NCBI GenBank assembly: GCA_937997485.1
Contig: CALKTH010000059.1
Location: forward strand, 1 to 37,568
Direction: 5' to 3'
DNA: 37,568 nt
DNA from: an uncultured Acidimicrobiales bacterium
GTDB lineage: Bacteria > Actinomycetota > Acidimicrobiia > Acidimicrobiales > SZUA-35
Numbering within the stretch: position 1 is the first letter of the stretch; the number at the start of each line of letters is the position of its first letter. This document shows, in pieces, positions 32,092-37,568 of this stretch. The notes beneath the pieces are model-generated. The model did not search any database. It was given only the letters and a program-made list of their open reading frames with translations, and was not told the DNA's origin. Both the position numbers and the translations under genes were made by a program.

Positions 32092-33291
32092 CAGTTCGAC
32101 GATCTCGGTGAACGCAGCCTTCACCCGGGCCAACTCATCAGCGTCGTTCTCATCGAAGACCAGAAGCGGATGCATGTTGCCGTCGCCGGCGTGCCCGATG
32201 GTGGGGATGAAGACGTCGTGGCGGGCGGCAATATCAACGATGCCGGCCAAGAGCTCAGGCAGACGCTCTCGGCGCACCGCAACGTCTTCGGGTAGGAGCG
32301 ATTTTCCGAGCTGCTCTGCTGCGGGCCACACTCGGCGCCGAACCTCGAGCAGCATTTCGCCTTCGTGGGGGTCAGCGGCGTGATGTACGAACGTGGCGCC
32401 GTTGGCCAGACAGACGTCGGCGAGCTCCTCGACTGGCTGATCTTCTGGAGACGCCTGCATGAGCAGCAGGCAGGCGGCATCGGTGTCGAGGTCCATGGGA
32501 AAGAACTGTTCAACGATCCGAAGCGAGGCTTGATCAACGATCTCCATCACCGTTGGCTGGAGCCCGGCCGAGAAGATGGCACAGATCGCTTCGCCCGCTG
32601 ACGGCAGATCGGCGAAGTAGGCCACAGCGGTCTGCGGCGGTGGCGGCGCCGCTTCCAGCTTCACCGTGATCTCGGTGATGATGCCGAGCAGGCCCTCGGA
32701 GCCGACGAACAGGCCGGTGAGGTCAAGGCCAGTGCTGCTCTTGATCGTGGTTCGCCCTGTCCGAATCACCTCGCCGTCGGCAAGAACGACCTCGAGTCCG
32801 ATGACGTAGTCCCGAGTGACGCCGTACTTCACACAGCACAGACCGCCGGCATTGGTGGCGACGTTGCCACCAATACTGGACATCTCGAAGCTGGCCGGAT
32901 CCGGCGGGTAGTAGAGACCCTCGGCGGCAACCGCTGTCTTGAGGTCGGCGTTGATGACGCCGGGCTGGACCTTTGCCATCCGGTTGATCGGATCCACCTC
33001 GATCACGGCATCCATCTTGTGCAGCGACAGCATCATGCAACCGTCCACGGCGTTGGCCGCACCGGTCAGTCCTGTGCCCGCGCCCCGCGGCACGATGATC
33101 GCATTGGCGGCGCGAGCAGCTTGCACCGCCGCCACGACCTCATCGGTCGAACGAGGGCTGACCAGCAGCGCAGCCACGCCGCTCTTTTCGAACGTGGCCC
33201 GATCCTGACCGTAGACCGCAACAACGTCGGGATCGGTTTGGATCCGGTCCGCTGGCAGCCGCTCTTGAAGTTCGGTCAGCAGATCAGCCAT
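31930..33291 (-). CDS. FAD-linked oxidase, GlcD/D-lactate dehydrogenase type
   Basis: A 453-residue flavoprotein of the GlcD/VAO family, which oxidises 2-hydroxyacids such as glycolate or D-lactate. The FAD-binding PCMH domain is clear: LLVSPRSTDEVVAAVQAARAANAIIVPRGAGTGLTGAA, then FEMSSIGGNVATNAGGLCCVKYGVTRDYVIGLEVVLADG and GLFVGSEGLLGIITEI. The C-terminal FAD-oxidase domain has TIGHAGDGNMHPLLVFD with the metal/active-site histidines, AAEHGVGTLKR, and the family-typical end GLFDPDNILNPGKAL. It lacks a GlcE or GlcF partner gene. Its start overlaps the SDR stop by 8 bp, so the two form an operon. Its 3' end overlaps the cyclase gene on the other strand. Confidence 0.93.
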   Translation of the reverse strand: MADLLTELQERLPADRIQTDPDVVAVYGQDRATFEKSGVAALLVSPRSTDEVVAAVQAARAANAIIVPRGAGTGLTGAANAVDGCMMLSLHKMDAVIEVDPINRMAKVQPGVINADLKTAVAAEGLYYPPDPASFEMSSIGGNVATNAGGLCCVKYGVTRDYVIGLEVVLADGEVIRTGRTTIKSSTGLDLTGLFVGSEGLLGIITEITVKLEAAPPPPQTAVAYFADLPSAGEAICAIFSAGLQPTVMEIVDQASLRIVEQFFPMDLDTDAACLLLMQASPEDQPVEELADVCLANGATFVHHAADPHEGEMLLEVRRRVWPAAEQLGKSLLPEDVAVRRERLPELLAGIVDIAARHDVFIPTIGHAGDGNMHPLLVFDENDADELARVKAAFTEIVELSLALGGTIAAEHGVGTLKRAFIDDEIDPVSLATQRAVKGLFDPDNILNPGKAL

Positions 33292-34168
33292 CGGCTCGGG
33301 CCAGGTTCGCCAAGGTGCCCTGCTCGGTCATACGGGCCAGGAACGAGTCCTCGTAGGCCTCCTCGGGAGACTCCCGAACCATCATGTCGAGCGTGTGTGC
33401 ATCTTCACCGACGAGGATGCGCCACTCCCCCGCCTCGACGCCGGCGAGAATCACGCCGGCTGCGGTCTCGGCCGTCATCGGTGCGTTGTTGCGAAAGGCG
33501 GCAGCTTGCTCGGCGACCTCGCCAGGTGGCGCTCCGAAGGCGGCTGCCGAGTTGCCGACGATGCCGGTGCCGATGTGGCCCGGCATCACGACGTGAGCAT
33601 GCACGTGTGGTGCGTGCATCCGCAGGTCCTGCACGAGCGCCTCCGTGAACCCTTTCACCGCAAACTTCGCCGCCGAATAGGAGGTGTGCGGGCGAGCGGG
33701 CCCGAGCGACGCCCAGAAACCGTTGACACTCGACGTGTTCACGATGTGTCCACCTTCGCCAGCGACGAGGAGCGGCAAGAACGCACGAGTTCCGTAGTAC
33801 ACGCCGTACCAACACACGTTGAACGTGTGCTCCCATGCCTCCCGGGGTGACTCGATCATGCTGCCGGGCCCACCGATGCCGGCATTGTTGAACACGAAGT
33901 GGACGTGATCTTCCTGGTGTGTCTCGGTCACGTGGTCACGGAAGGCCAGCACTTGGGCCTCGTCAGACACGTCGCAGTGAAACGAACTGAGGACGGTGCC
34001 GCTCGGCGAGTCGGCGTTTGCGAGCCGGACGGTCTCCGCCATGTTGTCGTCGTTCACGTCGCAGAGCGAGACATGGCAGCCCTTCGCCGCCAATTGCCGA
34101 ACCAGGGCTCGACCCATGCCATCGCCGCCACCGGTCACCACTGCGATTCGTCCTGGCTGCTGTTCCAT
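33284..34168 (-). CDS. Short-chain dehydrogenase/reductase
   Basis: A 294-residue classical SDR. The cofactor motif TGGGDGMG is at residues 12-19, acidic Asp37 in LCDVND suggests NAD preference, and CDVSDE and NNAG follow. The catalytic serine is in NTSSVNG (Ser146/147), with Tyr164 and Lys168 in YSAAK. The C-terminal part (EEAYEDSFLARM) is longer than the basic fold and resembles SDRs of hydroxy-steroid or cyclic-alcohol type; the substrate is unknown. It heads a two-gene operon with the glcD-type oxidase (8-bp overlap), so the pair may act in one oxidation route. ATG 34168 diverges from ribH over 54 bp. Confidence 0.92.
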   Translation of the reverse strand: MEQQPGRIAVVTGGGDGMGRALVRQLAAKGCHVSLCDVNDDNMAETVRLANADSPSGTVLSSFHCDVSDEAQVLAFRDHVTETHQEDHVHFVFNNAGIGGPGSMIESPREAWEHTFNVCWYGVYYGTRAFLPLLVAGEGGHIVNTSSVNGFWASLGPARPHTSYSAAKFAVKGFTEALVQDLRMHAPHVHAHVVMPGHIGTGIVGNSAAAFGAPPGEVAEQAAAFRNNAPMTAETAAGVILAGVEAGEWRILVGEDAHTLDMMVRESPEEAYEDSFLARMTEQGTLANLARADG

Positions 34169-34222
34169 CGCAGGAGTCCATCAGTTCGTGGAGCCGCGTG
34201 CAATGCGGTCTATCTTCACGCC

Positions 34223-34705
34223 ATGGCCAGTGGAGACATGCGAGCAGCCGTACCGGAGAACATCGACGGAGCCGGGCTTCGTGTGGCGATCGTGCGCGCC
34301 CGTTGGAACGACGAGATCGTGGGCCGCCTGGCCGATGGGGTGCATCGTGGCCTCACGGCGTTGGGCGTCACTGATGTTGCCGAGCATTCCGTTCCCGGCT
34401 GCTTCGAGATCCCGTTCGGGGCCAAGGTCATCGCCGAATCCGGAACCGTCGATGCGATCGTGTGCATCGGCGCCGTCATCCGCGGCGAGACCACGCACTA
34501 CGAGATCGTGTCCGAAGGCTGCGCCAGCGGCGTCCAAGACGCACAACTGACAACCGGCGTGCCGGTCGCGCTCGGCATTCTCACGGTCGAGAACGACGAG
34601 CAGGCGATGGCCCGCAGCCAGGGCCCGGGAGAGCACAACGTCGGCGAGGAAGCCGCACTCGTGGCGGTTGAGATGGCTCGACTCGCCGAACGCATGCGCT
34701 CCTGA
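34223..34705 (+). CDS. ribH: 6,7-dimethyl-8-ribityllumazine synthase
   Basis: A 160-residue lumazine synthase, which condenses 5-amino-6-ribitylamino-uracil with 3,4-dihydroxy-2-butanone-4-phosphate in riboflavin synthesis. The family order is complete: VAIVRARWNDEIV (Trp28 where many have Phe), HSVPGCFEIPFGAKVI, CIGAVIRGETTHYEIV with catalytic His92, then PVALGILTVENDEQAMARS. The final part (GPGEHNVGEEAALVAVEMA) has a slightly unusual phosphate-side loop. Length is normal for the shell-forming enzyme. No other rib genes and no FMN riboswitch are in view. It is a single gene between a divergent SDR and a convergent MFS gene. Confidence 0.9.
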   Translation: MASGDMRAAVPENIDGAGLRVAIVRARWNDEIVGRLADGVHRGLTALGVTDVAEHSVPGCFEIPFGAKVIAESGTVDAIVCIGAVIRGETTHYEIVSEGCASGVQDAQLTTGVPVALGILTVENDEQAMARSQGPGEHNVGEEAALVAVEMARLAERMRS

Positions 34706-34711
34706 GCGGAG

Positions 34712-34726
34712 TCGTCGAGCCGACGA
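34712..34726. terminator. Hairpin between convergent ribH and MFS genes
   Basis: TCGTCG (34712-34717) and CGACGA (34721-34726) are a perfect 6-bp inverted repeat with a 3-nt loop. It sits 6 nt past the ribH stop and 7 nt before the end of the convergent MFS gene, so it could act on both transcripts. There is no T tract on either side. Confidence 0.4.
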
Positions 34727-34733
34727 ACCTCGG

Positions 34734-36029
34734 TCAGCTGACCACAGCTTCAGCCGTCGCTGTGTCAACGGGCGATGGATGCACCGGATCGACACCCGGC
34801 CAGTCGGCGCCCTGGAGCGCTGGCCGCAGCCAAAACAGACCGAGGGCCAGGACCATGCCCCCAGTCCCGAGAATCACCCAGCGAGCGTTGAACGCTTCGA
34901 GCAGCGGCCCGGCGATGCCGTAGCCAGCCGCCATCCCAAGAGTGTTCGCCACGCCGAGTCCGGCGAAGGCCCGTCCCAACTCGGCTTCCTTGATCCGGCC
35001 GACGAAGAAGGTTTCGCTGCGCACGAATTCGGGAGCGATAGCCACGCCCCACAAGAACCAGCTGAAGGCGAGAACCCACGGAGCCGTCAGCGCACCCCCG
35101 ATCGCGCAACAGATGGTGTACACCGGTGCGCCCAATAGCGCGAGGCGAGGCAGCGGCACGGTGAGGTTCATGCTGCCGGCCACAGCAAGGCCTGCCGCAT
35201 TGCCCACGCCGAAGGCTGCGATGGCCAGGCCGTACCAATAGTCGGCGGCGTCGAGGTCGCGCTCGTAGTAGACGACCGCCGCAGCCATGAGCAGCCCGAC
35301 CGTGATCATCGTGAGCGATGTGTAGACCATGAGGCGTCGGACGCCGGGCGTTCGCAGCACGACGGCCATGCCGCTCAGCAGATCTCGCACTGCTTCGCCG
35401 ATGGGCACGCCGGCCCGAGAAGCTCGGCGCTCGGCGATGTCTCGATCAAGGTTCTTGGCGCTGATGAGGAAGACGAATGCGAGAGCGAAGCACGCAGCGT
35501 TCAGGGCCAGCGAAGAGCGGGCACCGATCAGGAGGACTGCGAAAGCGCCAACGGCCGGTCCAACGGTGAAGCTCACGGCTTGGATGAGTCGCCGAATCGC
35601 AACCACCTGTTGGAGGTCGTCTTCGGCCTGTCCGGGGACGAGCGCATCGAACGATGGATTGTCAGCTTGCCCAAGCGCTCGGGCGAGCACCCCGAACGCA
35701 ATGGTGAGCCACAGCAGCGACGACGTGCCGCCAGCGATGAAGGCGGCCATCAGGAGTGCGCCCCGGATCACATAGCTCACGAGCAGGTTGTGTTGGCGGT
35801 CGAAGGCGTCCGACATCACGCCGCCCACCATGGCCAGCACCACGCCGAGCGAGAGCTCGGCAGCGAAGGTCAGCGACGTCAGCAGTTCCGAGTTCGTCTC
35901 GGCGTAGACGAACAGCGGCAGGGCCACCAAGGTGATGCCGTCACCCATCTCGGACATGAACTGGCCAAGCACCATCCGCCGAAAGTTCTTGCGCCGCAAT
36001 GGCGTGAAGACCGAGGCACTCGCTGACAC
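34734..36029 (-). CDS. MFS transporter, MFS_3/enterobactin-exporter-like
   Basis: A 431-residue major facilitator with about 12 helices. The start of the domain (FTPLRRKNFRRMVLGQFMSEMGDGITLVALPLFVY) is typical of the MFS_3/EntS-like group of exporters, and the loop 2-3 motif appears as GGVMSDAFDRQHNL. A second half begins near residue 210 after a basic loop. The substrate is unknown. The frame is open upstream through a 31-bp tandem repeat, whose units contain ATG. I chose GTG 36029 because it begins just before the conserved first helix and leaves the repeat untranslated. The YeiH-type gene lies upstream on the same strand. Confidence 0.85.
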   Translation of the reverse strand: MSASASVFTPLRRKNFRRMVLGQFMSEMGDGITLVALPLFVYAETNSELLTSLTFAAELSLGVVLAMVGGVMSDAFDRQHNLLVSYVIRGALLMAAFIAGGTSSLLWLTIAFGVLARALGQADNPSFDALVPGQAEDDLQQVVAIRRLIQAVSFTVGPAVGAFAVLLIGARSSLALNAACFALAFVFLISAKNLDRDIAERRASRAGVPIGEAVRDLLSGMAVVLRTPGVRRLMVYTSLTMITVGLLMAAAVVYYERDLDAADYWYGLAIAAFGVGNAAGLAVAGSMNLTVPLPRLALLGAPVYTICCAIGGALTAPWVLAFSWFLWGVAIAPEFVRSETFFVGRIKEAELGRAFAGLGVANTLGMAAGYGIAGPLLEAFNARWVILGTGGMVLALGLFWLRPALQGADWPGVDPVHPSPVDTATAEAVVS

Positions 36030-36050
36030 CCTCGCACCGTACTCCGCGAG

Positions 36051-36127
36051 CTGTGGGTGCCTGACCCCCACCATCACTCCCCTGTGGGTGCCTGACCCCC
36101 ACCATCACTCCCCTGCCCTGTGGGTGC
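36051..36127. repeat. 31-bp direct tandem repeat, 2.3 copies
   Basis: Two identical 31-bp units occupy 36051-36081 and 36082-36112. After five extra bases the first 10 bases of the unit return at 36118-36127. Each unit holds an interrupted palindrome, GGGT-GCCTG-ACCC. The repeat fills most of the 109-bp gap between the YeiH-type gene and the MFS gene, and on the minus strand each full unit carries an ATG in the MFS leader region. It is not a CRISPR array, because there are no unique spacers. Confidence 0.9.
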
Positions 36128-36138
36128 GAAGCGGTGTA

Positions 36139-37281
36139 CTACTGCACGAAGAGCAGACTGCCGCCGTACGACATGGCGGCGACCAACACCCAGGCGAGGG
36201 TCCCAAGCACGAGTGGCTTGGGGCCGAGCTGACGGAGCTTGTCGATACGGACACCCGCCCCGAGCCCGACGAGCGCAGCCGTGAGGAGCCAACCTTCAGC
36301 CGACTGAGCGCCGGAGACGATGCCGCCGGGGAGGACGCCGGTCGTCCGGACGACGACCATCGCTAGAAAGCCGGCGACGAACAGAGGCAGGAGCGGCGGA
36401 CGGCCAGTCGATTCGGCCGTTTCGGGCGCCGTTGCTCGGCGGTGGATATTCACACCAGCAACGATGGGTGCAAGGAGCACGATGCGAGTGAGCTTTACCA
36501 CGACCGCCACACCGAGCACCTCAGGCCCAGCGGTGGAGGCCGTCGCTACGACTTGCGCCACGTCGTGGATGCTGGCTCCGGCCCATGTCCCGAAGCCGAC
36601 ATCGGTCAGCCCGAGCGGGCCGGCGAGCAGCGGCAGAACGAAGATCGCGAGGCTTCCGAACAACGTGACGAGGCCGATCGCAGCCGCTACTTCCTCTTCC
36701 TCCGCATCCGTCGAGCCCTCGACGGCCGCAATCGCCGACGCTCCACAGATCGAGTAGCCGGTGGCCACGAGCAGTGAAAGATCCCGGGACAAACCGAGTC
36801 GGCGCCCCATCCATTGCGTCCCGAAGAAGGTGGTGCCGACCGTGACGGCAACAACGCCGATAGAAGCCGGACCGAGATCGAGCACATTGCCAATAGACAA
36901 GCGGAGCCCGAGGAGCACGATGCCGACTCGAAGGACTCTGCGGGCGGCGAACTGAACACCGGGTGCCACGGTCGGAGTGACGACGCCGACATTGCCCAGC
37001 ACGGCACCGATCACAACGGCCGCAACCAGGGCCGAGACGCCGGGGATCCCGTTGCCGAGGAATCGAGCGGCCAGTGCGCCGATGATCACCACGGTCAGCC
37101 CGGGGAGCAGCGGCGCAACGGGCTCGTGCCAGCGCTGGACGGGGCGAGAGGTGTGGCTCTCCTCAATCGTCGAAGGAGATCGGGGATGGTTGATCGATTC
37201 CGACGAGTGCTGGAGAGCCACGTTCTCCATCGTCACCCCGATCACAGCTGAGCGGAACAGGGGCACGATCTTGGACGCCAT
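36139..37281 (-). CDS. YeiH/UPF0324 family putative sulfate exporter
   Basis: A 380-residue membrane protein of the conserved YeiH family (Cons_hypoth698), annotated elsewhere as putative sulfate/sulfite exporter. About ten helices start near residue 58 (LLPGLTVVIIGALAARFLG). Characteristic segments are RRVLRVGIVLLGLRLS, ATGYSICGASAIAAVEG and FGTWAGASIHDVAQVVA, which I treat as the family core. The N-terminal 55 residues are hydrophilic and Ser/His-rich, longer than in many members. ATG 37230 (residue 18) is therefore an alternative start. A divergent LysR gene sits 34 bp away, the arrangement seen for yeiE-yeiH, so that regulator probably controls it. Confidence 0.87.
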   Translation of the reverse strand: MASKIVPLFRSAVIGVTMENVALQHSSESINHPRSPSTIEESHTSRPVQRWHEPVAPLLPGLTVVIIGALAARFLGNGIPGVSALVAAVVIGAVLGNVGVVTPTVAPGVQFAARRVLRVGIVLLGLRLSIGNVLDLGPASIGVVAVTVGTTFFGTQWMGRRLGLSRDLSLLVATGYSICGASAIAAVEGSTDAEEEEVAAAIGLVTLFGSLAIFVLPLLAGPLGLTDVGFGTWAGASIHDVAQVVATASTAGPEVLGVAVVVKLTRIVLLAPIVAGVNIHRRATAPETAESTGRPPLLPLFVAGFLAMVVVRTTGVLPGGIVSGAQSAEGWLLTAALVGLGAGVRIDKLRQLGPKPLVLGTLAWVLVAAMSYGGSLLFVQ

Positions 37282-37315
37282 AGATCAAACCTTTATCCCA
37301 ACATAGACTCAATAC
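37282..37315. promoter_or_regulatory. Short divergent region between YeiH-type and LysR genes
   Basis: This AT-richer 34-bp gap includes TATCCCAACATA, a 12-bp partial dyad with the T-N10/11-A spacing favoured by LysR proteins. It is the natural place for an autoregulatory LysR operator. The gap is too small for two full promoters unless they overlap or the YeiH gene starts at 37230. Confidence 0.35.
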
Positions 37316-37568
37316 ATGCCCCTCGCCGCGAACACACCTGAGCTGGCCGCCCTCGACCTCTTCGTCTCGGTGGTGAACTGGGGCAGCCTCTCGAAGGCTG
37401 CATCGGCACATCACATCACCCAGCCATCCGCGAGCAGCCGCATTCGCACGCTTGAACGCCAACTCGGCGTCACACTGCTCGAGCGATCTCCGGGAGGATC
37501 CACGCCAACGGTGGCCGGTTCCTTGGTGGCCGGCTGGGCAGAGGGTGTGCTGCAATCCGCTAGCGAGC
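37316..37568 (+). CDS. LysR-type transcriptional regulator, 3' end beyond the window
   Basis: Only the first 84 residues are present. They form a typical LysR winged helix-turn-helix: LAALDLFVSVVNWGSLSKAASAHHITQPSASSRIRTLERQLGVTLLERS, with the conserved QPSAS recognition helix, followed by PTVAG where the linker helix begins. The effector-binding domain is outside the window. ATG 37316 is 34 bp from the divergent YeiH-type start. By analogy with YeiE and CysB-like regulators it may sense a sulfur compound or amino acid and control the transporter gene, but no ligand can be read from this part. Confidence 0.9.
   Translation, partial: MPLAANTPELAALDLFVSVVNWGSLSKAASAHHITQPSASSRIRTLERQLGVTLLERSPGGSTPTVAGSLVAGWAEGVLQSASE

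Noticed and set aside
36051..36127. CRISPR-like array
   Set aside because: The 31-bp units are directly adjacent with no variable spacers, and no cas genes are nearby.

Overview
The window is uniformly GC-rich and densely coded. Genes are short-spaced and often joined by ATGA, GTGA or TGATG overlaps. The protein content points to a free-living aerobic actinobacterium: a DUF4328 zinc-ribbon membrane protein, an ArfA-like BON-OmpA protein, a SecD-P1-like lipoprotein, LysM cell-wall proteins, and oxidative catabolism genes. An Acidimicrobiia-type lineage is my best guess. This is inference from gene content, because there is no rRNA or other marker here. I found no tRNA, rRNA, CRISPR array or insertion sequence.

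Layout. 1-6.3 kb: a small membrane protein and a methyltransferase (-), diverging from a YtcJ-type amidohydrolase overlapped by a CobW/COG0523 GTPase (+); then a lipoprotein resembling the SecD P1 domain, a HAD phosphatase (-) and an Ldh_2 dehydrogenase (+). 6.3-10.5 kb: a four-gene (-) operon with every junction overlapping, encoding a thioesterase, an arylamine N-acetyltransferase, an MFS exporter and a sarcosine-oxidase-like flavoprotein. 10.5-14.6 kb: a gene remnant, a LinB/DhaA-type haloalkane dehalogenase and a lone RND exporter. 14.6-20.1 kb: a cell-envelope block with a LysM/transglycosylase-like protein, an orphan peptide-type solute-binding lipoprotein, the zinc-ribbon/DUF4328 protein, and a BON-OmpA gene broken by one in-frame TAA.

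20.2-25.1 kb: a complete 2-oxoacid dehydrogenase operon (E1 alpha, E1 beta, E2, E3) with each gene overlapping the next, preceded by an inverted repeat. 25.1-34.2 kb: a coiled-coil protein, a class V aminotransferase, a glutathionyl-hydroquinone reductase-like protein, two unrelated esterase/hydrolases, a diguanylate cyclase whose 3' end runs antisense into a glcD-type oxidase, and an SDR. 34.2-37.6 kb: a solitary ribH, an MFS transporter, a 31-bp tandem repeat, a YeiH-type transporter and a divergent LysR regulator cut by the window end.

Most of this looks like ordinary chromosomal metabolism. The items most worth a second look are the stand-alone SecD-P1-like lipoprotein, the interrupted BON-OmpA gene next to the coupled SBP/DUF4328 pair, the four-gene NAT operon, the gene remnant beside the dehalogenase, and the 31-bp repeat. 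I did not find a convincing new defence or mobile system.
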